Positions 1 through 7,928 of a stretch of 46,468 bases of DNA are shown here, one piece after another. The first letter of the stretch is position 1. Each line of letters opens with the position of its first letter. This stretch comes from JAGOEX01 sp964630905 (lineage in GTDB: Bacteria; UBP6; UBA1177). A model generated the notes under the pieces. That model searched no databases, was not told the origin of the DNA, and saw only the letters and a program-made list of their open reading frames with translations. The position numbers and the translations under genes were made by a program. Location of the stretch: the NCBI GenBank assembly GCA_964630905.1, contig CAZVWR010000021.1, positions 1 to 46,468 on the forward strand. The letters run 5' to 3'.

Positions 1-794
1 GTAGCTGTTACCTGACCCATATCTTCAACCGGAAGCCGGATTATCCACTGGCTGTCCGACGAAAAGGCCCTGTCAAATCGTGTGACGATCAGAACTTTCT
101 GCTCCTTGAAAATTCCGATTTCGCTTTCTGCCGACTCTATGCCGAAAGCTTTTGTAATCTTTGAGCACAGCCATTCGTTTTCAATCGAAGTGCTCAGATC
201 GGCACCCATTATTTTGCCGATAGGGAGCTTGAAGATGTGAGTTGTGGGAGTAGAACCCAATGGAATTGACCACTTACCGTTATTTAAAAGAAATGCTGTT
301 TTTTCCTGTGCTCCTGCAACTGAAATCCTGAAATTTTTGCTCTCCCTCATACCGGAAAAATGTGCAGAAGTCACAGATTTTAAAGCATTGCTCACTTGCT
401 CTTCATCCATCGGCTCTGAAACAATTTTCATTATCTCTTCCGGCTCTGTTCCGACAGGCAGAAGCTGAACAGCACCGACACAATCACGACCAATTTGTGC
501 AAGAAGATCAAAAGGTTCCATCGAATCTGCTGAAAACCTGCTTTGAATTCTTCTTCTAATCTCAAGACTATCAGGGAGAAGGTTGTTAAAATAGTTTTCA
601 ACAACCGCACCTTTGTATAAAATATTTTCAGACACAAGCGGCAGAGAAAGAGAAAGAGGTCTTGCATTTACTGATTCAAGCCAGGAATCATAATATCTGA
701 ACTCATGAATCCCTTTTGAAAAATTAGACCACCGACCGACAAGCTCTCCGTTCATCCAGACATTCAAGTCCCGGATCTTTCTCGTTTTTACCAT
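1..794 (-). CDS. hipA: HipA-type serine/threonine kinase toxin (C-terminus cut by window edge)
   Basis: The first 264 residues of a HipA-family protein are visible; the family is usually about 440 residues, so the C-terminal kinase lobe lies outside the window. HipA phosphorylates glutamyl-tRNA synthetase in E. coli and causes growth arrest. The glycine-rich loop VAGAQEKT (residues 159-166) with the preceding autophosphorylatable serine (S158, matching E. coli S150) is intact, followed by the characteristic PLGSTPTTHIFKLPIG segment (178-193). The ATG lies 1 bp after the stop of hipB, so the pair is translationally coupled. The missing end is a window effect, not evidence of a pseudogene. Confidence 0.93.
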   Translation of the reverse strand, partial: MVKTRKIRDLNVWMNGELVGRWSNFSKGIHEFRYYDSWLESVNARPLSLSLPLVSENILYKGAVVENYFNNLLPDSLEIRRRIQSRFSADSMEPFDLLAQIGRDCVGAVQLLPVGTEPEEIMKIVSEPMDEEQVSNALKSVTSAHFSGMRESKNFRISVAGAQEKTAFLLNNGKWSIPLGSTPTTHIFKLPIGKIMGADLSTSIENEWLCSKITKAFGIESAESEIGIFKEQKVLIVTRFDRAFSSDSQWIIRLPVEDMGQVTA

Positions 795-795
795 T

Positions 796-1035
796 TTACC
801 AACCCTCTGTCACATCGAAATCTTTTGTTTTTAAAACAATGTGCAAATCCAGTGCGGACAAATACTTCATCAAGCTTTCAACAGAACACTTCTCAGGATT
901 GTTTTCAAGCGCCGACACTGTCTTTGGAAGAAGACCGACTTTTTCTGCCACGGCTTTCTGAGTCAATTTCAGTTCAATCCGCCTGTTTTTTAATGATTTG
1001 GCAAGCTGAAAATCGGTAAAAATTAAATAATCCAT
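796..1035 (-). CDS. hipB: HipB-type HTH antitoxin
   Basis: A 79-residue Xre-family helix-turn-helix protein; residues about 12-62 form the HTH (LKLTQKAVAEKVGLLPKTVSAL). HipB neutralises HipA and represses the operon by binding upstream inverted repeats. I chose the ATG at 1035, which gives a start MDYLIFTD preceded by GGGGGAAAAT as ribosome binding site; a longer reading to 1122 would run through the promoter and operators. It sits directly upstream of hipA with a 1-bp gap, the standard antitoxin-first order. Confidence 0.9.
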   Translation of the reverse strand: MDYLIFTDFQLAKSLKNRRIELKLTQKAVAEKVGLLPKTVSALENNPEKCSVESLMKYLSALDLHIVLKTKDFDVTEGW

Positions 1036-1049
1036 ATTTTCCCCCACAA

Positions 1050-1097
1050 GGTATAACACAGCAATATACCCCAAAAGGTATAATTTGTCAATATCCC
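1050..1097 (-). promoter_or_regulatory. hipBA promoter with two inverted-repeat operators
   Basis: Read on the minus strand, TTGACA (1086-1091) and TATATT (1063-1068) are spaced by 17 bp, a near-ideal sigma-70 promoter. Two inverted repeats overlie it: GGTATA-N9-TATACC at 1050-1070 and GGTATA-N9-TATCCC at 1077-1097. The layout matches autoregulation by HipB, whose E. coli operators are TATCC-N8-GGATA. Binding here is inferred. Confidence 0.75.
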
Positions 1098-1169
1098 CCT
1101 GAGGGTAAAAAATATTTCGCATTTACATCTATTGCTTTGAAAAGAAGATAAAATTTTGAAAGGAAATTC

Positions 1170-1679
1170 TTACATTGCGGGCGGATATAAAACAACCCAG
1201 ACTGTCGCGATTGCCACGGTAATAAGGTTGATACCCCATGTTAAAAAATAATTTCTTTTATTAATTTTCTGTTTCCACACGATCCTTATTGTCAGTAATT
1301 CCAGAAAAGCATTTACTACACCGCCAAGAATTGGGACAGAAAACCAGGTGACCGGATTAAAAGTTCCCCAGTCAAACAGCCACATCATAGCCATTCCCAG
1401 AGAAACTTCCCACACTATACCGGAAAGCGGGCGCAAAAAGAGCCCGAATATTCCTGATACAGTATTTGCAACCACCGTATAATATACAGCTTTTCTGACA
1501 TTGAGTTTAAACAACCATTTAAAGAAGAAAAACTCAATGATCAGACTTAACAGTATTATCGGAACAGACGACACTTTGGATTCCGTATAAAGAGCGGGCC
1601 ACACGATATTTGCACACAAAGTACAAGGAAGCATTAACCATAAAGCAATAAACGAAACCTTTTTTTGATGATAAGTCAT
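1170..1679 (-). CDS. Small multi-pass membrane protein, unknown function
   Basis: A 169-residue very hydrophobic protein with about four to five predicted membrane segments (roughly residues 8-28, 38-58, 62-85, 105-128 and 148-166) separated by short charged loops such as FKLNVRK and RIVWKQKINKR. No catalytic motif or known family was recognised. It lies between hipBA and a divergent AAA ATPase gene, with its start 166 bp from that gene. The repeats at 1767-1822 lie in this shared upstream region. Confidence 0.6.
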   Translation of the reverse strand: MTYHQKKVSFIALWLMLPCTLCANIVWPALYTESKVSSVPIILLSLIIEFFFFKWLFKLNVRKAVYYTVVANTVSGIFGLFLRPLSGIVWEVSLGMAMMWLFDWGTFNPVTWFSVPILGGVVNAFLELLTIRIVWKQKINKRNYFLTWGINLITVAIATVWVVLYPPAM

Positions 1680-1766
1680 TTTTCGTTCTCCGAATCCTGT
1701 TTTCTAAAAATTATATCGGAAAAAATATCAGAATGGAAATAAAAACTCATTGACTGTCTTTTTCAC

Positions 1767-1822
1767 TTTATCCACGCTAAAATGAAAGTTGACTTTCAGT
1801 TTATCCACGCTAAAATGAAAGT
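1767..1822. repeat. Tandem direct repeat, 23 bp at 33-bp period
   Basis: The 23-mer starting TTTATCCACGCTAAAATG and ending AAAGT occurs identically at 1767-1789 and 1800-1822. The start-to-start period is 33 bp, about three helical turns. Between the copies is the inverted repeat GAAAGT-TG-ACTTTC (1784-1797). The second copy overlaps the predicted promoter of the downstream ATPase gene, so an operator role is plausible. Confidence 0.85.
1789..1816 (+). promoter_or_regulatory. Predicted promoter of the AAA/DUF4143 gene
   Basis: TTGACT (1789-1794) and TAAAAT (1811-1816) are separated by 16 bp, 30 bp upstream of the chosen ATG. Both elements overlap the direct-repeat region, so a protein bound to the repeats would occlude the polymerase. 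Confidence 0.5.
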
Positions 1823-1845
1823 GGCAATTGTTAAGGGAGGTGAAA

Positions 1846-3003
1846 ATGTTTAAAAGATGGCTGGAGATAGATAGAACAAAAAGTGCTCTTATAATCGGTC
1901 CGAGGCGAAGCGGAAAAACCACTTATCTTAAAAACAGATTCCCTGATTATAAATATGCAACACTTGATGATTTTGATTATTATGACTGGGCGAATAAAGA
2001 TCCGAAAGGGTTTGTCCAGCGTCTTGGAAAAACCTGTATTATTGATGAAATTCAAAGAGTTCCAAAGCTTACGGTCGCTGTAAAATATGCGATAGACAAC
2101 GAAAATGCTCACATAATAATGACCGGGTCAAGCTCGATCGGACTGATGGATTCGTCTGCCGACACGCTTGCCGGAAGAATCAACATTTACAACATGACAA
2201 CCGCCTGCTGGGGGGAAAATTCATCAGGTCCGGCTCATTCAATATTTTCAGGAAAACCCGATGAAATAACCTTTAAAAACGGCATCCGTTCATTTGATGA
2301 GGTGCTGACTTTCGGACTTTTTCCCGAAGTTGTAACCACAAACGGAGCAGATAAGAAAAAAGAGCTGCTGATTAATTACAAAAACACTTATTTTACAAAA
2401 GATATCCTGCAAATGTCTAATCTTGAAAATCTTGAAGGTCTTAACGCAATATTTCTCAATGTGTGCCGCTCCATCGGCTCTCATCTTGAAGTCAGCAACT
2501 TTGCAAGAGAATCCGCTCTGAGCGTTCCCACCACAAAAAAATATCTTAATACGCTTTACCAGTCAGAACTTGCTTTCAAACTTTACGGATATCAGTACGG
2601 ACCGGCAAAAAGATACATCAAAGCTGCAAAAACATACTTTGCAGATAACGGCATCATTGAATCGTTTAACAGCAAAGCAAGTATGGGGCAACTATTTGAA
2701 AATTTTGTCATTTCAGAGCTTGAAAAAAGAAGAAAGCTCGGACATATAAATTGCGAACAGTTCTATTACTATAAAAGTGCGGCGGGAAAAGAGATCGACC
2801 TCGTATTTGAATCTGAAAACACTATTTACGCTATTGAAATTAAAGCAGTTAAATCGCCGTCATTAAAAGACATTTCAAACATTTCAGAATTCATAAAATA
2901 CCATAAAAACGCAAAGGGATATCTGTTTTATCTGGGGGAAGAATTTCTCGAGATGGATTCCGTTAAAATCATTCCGGCTTATTCGCTCTACTGCGGAAAA
3001 TAA
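1846..3003 (+). CDS. AAA ATPase with DUF4143-type C-terminal domain
   Basis: A 385-residue protein of the AAA_14/DUF4143 type. Near the N-terminus are the Walker A motif GPRRSGKTT, Walker B CIIDEIQ and a sensor-like MTGSSS. The C-terminal part ends in EIDLVFESENTIYAIEIKA, which resembles the PD-(D/E)xK nuclease-fold core common in these proteins. Their cellular role is poorly understood; they are often spread by horizontal transfer and present in many copies. The ATG at 1846 follows a strong GGGAGG site; an upstream TTG at 1828 is less likely. It is a single-gene unit between accessory genes and the gcv operon. Confidence 0.87.
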   Translation: MFKRWLEIDRTKSALIIGPRRSGKTTYLKNRFPDYKYATLDDFDYYDWANKDPKGFVQRLGKTCIIDEIQRVPKLTVAVKYAIDNENAHIIMTGSSSIGLMDSSADTLAGRINIYNMTTACWGENSSGPAHSIFSGKPDEITFKNGIRSFDEVLTFGLFPEVVTTNGADKKKELLINYKNTYFTKDILQMSNLENLEGLNAIFLNVCRSIGSHLEVSNFARESALSVPTTKKYLNTLYQSELAFKLYGYQYGPAKRYIKAAKTYFADNGIIESFNSKASMGQLFENFVISELEKRRKLGHINCEQFYYYKSAAGKEIDLVFESENTIYAIEIKAVKSPSLKDISNISEFIKYHKNAKGYLFYLGEEFLEMDSVKIIPAYSLYCGK

Positions 3004-3032
3004 AGAATACATTTTTTCAGACATGTTTTTCC

Positions 3033-3060
3033 TTGCATTGAACATTTTTTTTACTATAAA
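3033..3060 (+). promoter_or_regulatory. Predicted promoter of the gcv operon
   Basis: TTGCAT (3033-3038) and TATAAA (3055-3060) with a 16-bp spacer lie 55 bp upstream of gcvT. The remaining leader is too short for a glycine riboswitch and none is seen. Confidence 0.5.
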
Positions 3061-3114
3061 CTTTCGCGGCGCAGGTTGTTAATTTTATATGTTTTAGTTC
3101 CGGGAGACAAAAAA

Positions 3115-4224
3115 ATGAATAAAACACCGTTATTTGAAAAGCATGTGGCACTCAATGCCACAATGGGTGATTTCGGCGGATGGAACATGCCGCTCTGGTA
3201 CAAAACCGGTCAGATAGCTGAACACAAGGCGACAAGAGAAAACTGCGGTCTTTTTGATATCTGCCACATGGGCGAATTCATTGTGACAGGAAAAGATTCG
3301 TTCGCTTTCTGGCAGAAAGTGCTAACAAACAATGTCGCAAACATCGTTGACGGACAGGCACAGTATAACTTCATGCTCAATGAATCGGGCGGTGTGATCG
3401 ATGACTGTATCGTTTACCGCTTCAATGAAGAAAAATGGATGCTTGTTGTAAACGCAGGCACACAGCTTGGCGATTATGAGTGGCTGAAAAATAACGCAAA
3501 GGGTGATGTAAAAATTGAAAACATCAGCGATAACACCGGAAAACTTGATCTTCAGGGTCCGACCGCTCCGAAACTCATTGCCGAACTTGCAGGAAAGGAA
3601 TCCGTTGAAGAGCTTAAATTTTTCCGTTTTGCCGACAATGTCATGATCGGAGGAGTTAAAGTCCTTGTCAGCAGAACAGGATATACCGGTGAGATAGGTT
3701 TTGAGCTTTACTGCGATATAAACGAAACAGCAAAACTCTGGGACATTTTGATGGAAAAAGGGGCAAAATACGGAATCACGCCGGCAGGGCTGGGAGCAAG
3801 AGACACTCTCAGACTTGAAGCAGGCCTTCCCCTTTCCGGCAGTGAAGTCGGACCTGATGTTCCGGCAGTGGGAACACCGTGGGAATTTGCAATTTCATAC
3901 GATCACGAGTTCATCGGAAAGGCGGCTCTGGAAGCAAATAAAGGAAAATTTTTCGTATATGCAATAGAGATAGAAGGGAGAAGAAAACCGGGACATCATT
4001 CCAAAGTCGTTCTCAACGGAACAGAGATCGGAGATGTCACAAGCGAGATCCTTGCAGTTACTATGGGCATGAAACCGGCCGGATTCATCCGCGTAAACAA
4101 AGAGCTCGGAATTGATACAGAAATATCGGTCGTAAACCCGAAAGGACAGGCATTTAAAGCATTTGTTAAAGAAAATCCAATGGTTAAAGGAACAAGCAGA
4201 AAGAAAATGTCATCAGTGTTATAA
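3115..4224 (+). CDS. gcvT: Glycine cleavage system T-protein (aminomethyltransferase)
   Basis: This 369-residue protein transfers the methylene group from aminomethyl-lipoyl GcvH to tetrahydrofolate and releases ammonia. Family hallmarks are MGDFGGWNMPLWY near the N-terminus, LFDICHMGE, DDCIVYR, the SRTGYTGEIGFELY segment and the arginine region GARDTLRLEAGLPL. Length is typical. The start at 3115 follows GGGAG and aligns with the family N-terminus (NKTPLFEKH); an upstream in-frame ATG at 3076 adds an atypical extension. First gene of the gcvT-gcvH-gcvPA-gcvPB operon. Confidence 0.97.
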   Translation: MNKTPLFEKHVALNATMGDFGGWNMPLWYKTGQIAEHKATRENCGLFDICHMGEFIVTGKDSFAFWQKVLTNNVANIVDGQAQYNFMLNESGGVIDDCIVYRFNEEKWMLVVNAGTQLGDYEWLKNNAKGDVKIENISDNTGKLDLQGPTAPKLIAELAGKESVEELKFFRFADNVMIGGVKVLVSRTGYTGEIGFELYCDINETAKLWDILMEKGAKYGITPAGLGARDTLRLEAGLPLSGSEVGPDVPAVGTPWEFAISYDHEFIGKAALEANKGKFFVYAIEIEGRRKPGHHSKVVLNGTEIGDVTSEILAVTMGMKPAGFIRVNKELGIDTEISVVNPKGQAFKAFVKENPMVKGTSRKKMSSVL

Positions 4225-4252
4225 CAACTTTTACTTAAGTATGGAGGAAAAA

Positions 4253-4654
4253 ATGGCTAATTACAATGTACCGAGCGAACTCAGGTATTCTGAAAATCAC
4301 GAATGGGTAAGAGACATGGGCGGAAACAGATACCGCACCGGCATTACTGATTATGCGGCTCAGCATATAGGCGATGTAACTTATGTTGAACTTCCTGAAG
4401 TGGGTTCAGAAGTTGACAAGGAATCTGTTGACTGTACCATCGAAACAGTAAAAAGTTCCGAAGACATTTTCAATCAGATCCCGGGTCATGTCGCCGCAGT
4501 TAATGATTCACTGCAGGAAACACCGGAAATAATTAATTCCGACTGTTACGGTGACGGCTGGCTTTATGACATTAAATCTGACGGTGATGATGATTTCACT
4601 TCACTTATGACAGCTGAAGAATATGAAAAATTTCTTTCAGAGCAGGAAAACTGA
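4253..4654 (+). CDS. gcvH: Glycine cleavage system H-protein
   Basis: A 133-residue lipoyl carrier that shuttles the aminomethyl group between the P, T and L proteins. The lipoylation site is K67 in the context ETVKSSEDIF, corresponding to the family ESVKA motif, and the upstream block HIGDVTYVELPEVG is typical. The ATG at 4253 follows ATGGAGG and sits 28 bp after gcvT; a longer in-frame reading begins inside gcvT. The L-protein (lpd) and lipoate attachment genes are not in the window. Confidence 0.97.
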   Translation: MANYNVPSELRYSENHEWVRDMGGNRYRTGITDYAAQHIGDVTYVELPEVGSEVDKESVDCTIETVKSSEDIFNQIPGHVAAVNDSLQETPEIINSDCYGDGWLYDIKSDGDDDFTSLMTAEEYEKFLSEQEN

Positions 4655-4682
4655 TATTGTCAGAATCTTTTTTTATGAATAC

Positions 4683-4711
4683 GGGGAGCGACCAGTCGTT
4701 CCCCTTTTTTT
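4683..4711 (+). terminator. Intrinsic terminator between gcvH and gcvPA
   Basis: A 10-bp stem, GGGGAGCGAC (4683-4692) against GTCGTTCCCC (4695-4704) with one G-U pair, is followed immediately by seven T. It has the form of a strong Rho-independent terminator, yet lies in the middle of the gcv gene set. It may lower expression of the P-protein subunits relative to T and H, or mark the end of a gcvTH transcript. Confidence 0.8.
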
Positions 4712-4733
4712 ATGAACTTTTCCGGAGGTAAAA

Positions 4734-6092
4734 ATGAGATACCTTCCCATTACCGATAAAGAAAGGAAAGAGATGCTCGACAGGATCGGGGCAAAAAGTG
4801 TTGCCGATCTTTTTTCACCTCTTCCAAAAAATGTTCTTCTTAACAAAACTCTCGATCTCCCCGCCGCAAAAAGCGAAATGGAAATAGAAAAACATATGAC
4901 CGAACTTGGAACAATGAACAAGGGGTCTGGAATGCTCTCTTTTCTGGGTGGCGGATGTTATCGTCACTACTCTCCTTCGATCATTGACCAGCTTTTGCTA
5001 AGAAGCGAATTTTACACAGCTTATACCCCATATCAGCCTGAAGTGAGCCAGGGAACGCTTCAGGTTATTTTTGAATTTCAGACAATGGTTTCCAACCTTT
5101 TTAAAATGGATGCCGCAAACGCTTCGATGTATGACGGTGCAACAGCCGCCGCAGAAGCTGTCATGATGGCTTCAAAGATCTCTAAAAAAGGGACAAAAGT
5201 GCTGATCGCTTCGACAATGCATCCTCATTACATCCAGACTGTAAAAACATATATTGAGTTTCTGGTTGAAAAAGTCGATATGCTCCAGATGAACGCTTCA
5301 ACAGGCCGTATCGATGAAAAAGAACTTGAAAAAATAGATGCGGAAACAATTTGTGTTCTGTTCCAGTATCCCAATTATTTCGGGGTCATAGAAGATCTTA
5401 ACAAGATCGCGGCAAAAACGAAGGAAACAGGAACGCTCCTTATTCCGGTCGTTGCTGAAGCTACATCTCTTGGAATTCTTGCAACCCCCGGCGACCTTGA
5501 TGCCGACATTGCAGTCGGAGAAGGACAGGCACTCGGAATTCCTTTGAATTTCGGCGGACCCGGTGTCGGACTTTTCACCGTTAAGGAAAAACATGTAAGA
5601 AAAATGCCCGGAAGACTTGTCGGTCAGACAGTCGACAGGAACGGCAACAAATGTTATGTTCTCACCCTTGCGGCAAGAGAACAGCACATAAAAAGGGAAA
5701 AGGCTACTTCGAACATCTGCTCCAATCAGGGGCTTATGGCTACTGCGGCCGCAATGTACCTTGCAACGATGGGAAAGAACGGACTTAAGGAAATTGCATT
5801 AATGAACCTTAACCGTTGCGAATATTTAAAGAAAAAGGTTGCTGAAGAAACAAATTGCAAAATAGCTTTTTCAGGACACACCTACAACGAATTTACCATA
5901 CTCGTTCCCGGAACAGGGGCGGAAACACTCAAAAAACTAGAATCTTTCGGCATACTTGGAGGAATTCCTGTTGCGAAATACCATCCCGAGCTTGAAAATG
6001 CGATCATTGTTAACACAACAGAAATTCACTCTTATGAGGAACTTGACAGATTTGTGTCGGCTCTGAAAAAAGTTACAGGAGGTAGATCATGA
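4734..6092 (+). CDS. gcvPA: Glycine dehydrogenase (decarboxylating) subunit 1
   Basis: This 452-residue protein is the N-terminal half of the two-subunit glycine decarboxylase (P-protein). It has an aspartate-aminotransferase-like fold without the PLP lysine. Recognisable blocks are MRYLPITDKERKEML, FLGGGCYRHYSPSIIDQLL, YTPYQPEVSQGTLQ and MYDGATAAAEA, the last being very conserved in GcvPA. The start follows CCGGAGG. It overlaps gcvPB by 4 bp (ATGA), which supports equimolar synthesis of the two subunits. Confidence 0.97.
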   Translation: MRYLPITDKERKEMLDRIGAKSVADLFSPLPKNVLLNKTLDLPAAKSEMEIEKHMTELGTMNKGSGMLSFLGGGCYRHYSPSIIDQLLLRSEFYTAYTPYQPEVSQGTLQVIFEFQTMVSNLFKMDAANASMYDGATAAAEAVMMASKISKKGTKVLIASTMHPHYIQTVKTYIEFLVEKVDMLQMNASTGRIDEKELEKIDAETICVLFQYPNYFGVIEDLNKIAAKTKETGTLLIPVVAEATSLGILATPGDLDADIAVGEGQALGIPLNFGGPGVGLFTVKEKHVRKMPGRLVGQTVDRNGNKCYVLTLAAREQHIKREKATSNICSNQGLMATAAAMYLATMGKNGLKEIALMNLNRCEYLKKKVAEETNCKIAFSGHTYNEFTILVPGTGAETLKKLESFGILGGIPVAKYHPELENAIIVNTTEIHSYEELDRFVSALKKVTGGRS

Positions 6093-7561
6093 GTTACCCA
6101 GGAATGAGAGATCTCAAACTTAAAGAGGAGACCCTTTTTGAAAGAAGCCGTCAGGGAAGATGCGGATATTCTCTCCCCAAAGAGAAACTTGCCGATGCCT
6201 CTTCTTTCATACCTCAGGAATTACTGAGAAAAGAGCTTGATCTGCCTGAACTCAGCGAAGTTGACATAGCAAGACATTACACCCGTCTTTCAACTTATAA
6301 TTTCAGCATTGATCTTGGTTTTTATCCGCTTGGAAGCTGTACAATGAAATATAATCCCAAGATAAATGAAAAAATGGCCCGCATTCCCGCTTTCGCAAAT
6401 CTTCACCCGGAAACACCTGTCGAATATTCGCAGGGAACACTCAAGCTGATGTATGAAATGCAGGAAATGCTCAGTGAGATCGGCGGTTTCACCGCAACAA
6501 CGCTTAATCCTTCAGCGGGAGCTCACGGAGAATATGTCGGTCTTGGCATAATCAGAAGTTATTTCAAGAAAAAAGGGGATACAAAAAGAAAGAAGATAAT
6601 AATTCCCGACAGTGCACACGGAACAAATCCGGCAAGCTGCACCCTTAACGGTTTTGATGTAGTAGTCCTTGAAAGCAATGAATCGGGAAAAGTCTGTGTT
6701 GACTGTCTCAAGGGAATGCTTAATGACGAAGTTGCAGGAATAATGCTGACCAATCCGAACACTCTTGGCGTTTTTGAAAGTGATATCATGGAGATAACCA
6801 AAGTCGTGCATGATGCTGGCGGACTGGTTTACGGTGACGGAGCCAACATGAACGCAATACTCGGAATTGCAAGGCCGGGCGACATGGGAATAGATGTTCT
6901 TCACTATAACCTTCATAAGACTTTCTCAACCCCTCACGGTGGCGGCGGTCCCGGATCAGGCCCGGTAGGTGTATGTGAAAAGCTTGCTGAATTCCTTCCG
7001 GACCCGCATGTTGTTCTTAAAGATGGCAGATATTCGTTTGCAAATGCAACCAGCTCAATGGGAATGGTCAGGTCGTTTTATGGAAATATGGCAATAACTT
7101 TAAGGGCTTATGTATATATCCTTGAATATGGCAAAGACTATATCGCCGACATTGCAAAAAATGCGGTTCTCAACGCGAACTATATCAAAGCGTCCCTTAA
7201 AGACTACTACCATCTCAAATATAAATCAGACACGCTTCACGAAGTTGTTTTTGATGATTCTGAGATGCCCAATCATGTTACAACCATGGATATTGCAAAA
7301 GCTCTAATTGACAGAGGTTATCATCCACCGACAGTCTATTTCCCTCTTATCGTTCACGGTGCAATAATGATCGAGCCCACAGAAACAGAAAGCAAGGAGA
7401 CTCTTGATTCTTTCATCGAGGCAATGATCGACATATTTGAAACTGCCAAAACCAATCCTGACAATATTCTCAAAGCGCCGCTTAACACCGCGATAAGCAG
7501 GCCGGATGAAACGATTGCGGCAAGAAAACCGGTTCTCAAATACTGCCCTAACGCTGATTGA
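6089..7561 (+). CDS. gcvPB: Glycine dehydrogenase (decarboxylating) subunit 2
   Basis: The 490-residue C-terminal half of the P-protein, carrying the cofactor lysine K277 in NLHKTFSTPHGGGGPGSGP. Other family blocks are YPLGSCTMKYNPKINE, SAGAHGEYVGL and the PDSAHGTNPASC segment. With GcvPA it decarboxylates glycine and loads the aminomethyl group on GcvH. Length and start are typical, and its ATG overlaps the gcvPA stop. Confidence 0.97.
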   Translation: MSYPGMRDLKLKEETLFERSRQGRCGYSLPKEKLADASSFIPQELLRKELDLPELSEVDIARHYTRLSTYNFSIDLGFYPLGSCTMKYNPKINEKMARIPAFANLHPETPVEYSQGTLKLMYEMQEMLSEIGGFTATTLNPSAGAHGEYVGLGIIRSYFKKKGDTKRKKIIIPDSAHGTNPASCTLNGFDVVVLESNESGKVCVDCLKGMLNDEVAGIMLTNPNTLGVFESDIMEITKVVHDAGGLVYGDGANMNAILGIARPGDMGIDVLHYNLHKTFSTPHGGGGPGSGPVGVCEKLAEFLPDPHVVLKDGRYSFANATSSMGMVRSFYGNMAITLRAYVYILEYGKDYIADIAKNAVLNANYIKASLKDYYHLKYKSDTLHEVVFDDSEMPNHVTTMDIAKALIDRGYHPPTVYFPLIVHGAIMIEPTETESKETLDSFIEAMIDIFETAKTNPDNILKAPLNTAISRPDETIAARKPVLKYCPNAD

Positions 7562-7568
7562 GGTTAAT

Positions 7569-7928
7569 TTGGAAAAATCGAAAATAAGGATCACATCAAC
7601 AAAAGTCTTATGTGCCAAATGCGGAAAAGAACATTATGTCGATTTTGTAGCAGACGGTCACAGAAAATATTACTGCGATGAATGTCTCAAACAGATGCAT
7701 CTTGACAGAAAGAAAGGGAAAATTAAAAAGGTTTTCAATGATAAACTGAAAAAAGATCAGTTTGAGTTTGTCTGTGACATTTGCGGAAACCTGAGAAGGG
7801 CATCATACACCCCGAAACAGGAAAAAGGTCTCATCTGGTGCAAAGAATGTGAAAGCAAACAGAAAGATGCAGACCGGAAAAAGAATCGCGGCAATGTGGT
7901 TATCGCAAAAAAACCTAAAGAATCCTGA
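7569..7928 (+). CDS. Zinc-ribbon protein of unknown function
   Basis: A 119-residue basic, Lys-rich protein with four CxxC knuckles: CAKC and CDEC in the first half, CDIC and CKEC in the second. This suggests two zinc-binding ribbons, of a kind seen in small RNA- or DNA-binding proteins. No named family was recognised. The TTG at 7569 is chosen because GAGG lies 6 bp upstream, overlapping the gcvPB stop; longer readings start inside gcvPB. The 3-prime end overlaps the convergent rluA-like gene by 14 bp. Confidence 0.65.
   Translation: MEKSKIRITSTKVLCAKCGKEHYVDFVADGHRKYYCDECLKQMHLDRKKGKIKKVFNDKLKKDQFEFVCDICGNLRRASYTPKQEKGLIWCKECESKQKDADRKKNRGNVVIAKKPKES

Noticed and set aside
1..794. Truncated hipA as a pseudogene
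   Set aside because: The frame is open up to the window boundary, so the missing C-terminus is only a window effect.
1767..1822. TTATCCACG within the tandem repeats as DnaA boxes marking an origin
   Set aside because: It differs from TTATCCACA by one base, but there are only two copies, they lie about 27 kb from dnaA, and they form part of a longer 23-mer repeat tied to the ATPase promoter.
3061..3114. Glycine riboswitch upstream of gcvT
   Set aside because: The leader between the predicted promoter and the start codon is about 50 nt, too short for a glycine aptamer, and no matching conserved segments are seen.
5298..5687. Minus-strand open frame inside gcvPA
   Set aside because: Antisense shadow of a highly conserved gene; its translation has no recognisable domain.
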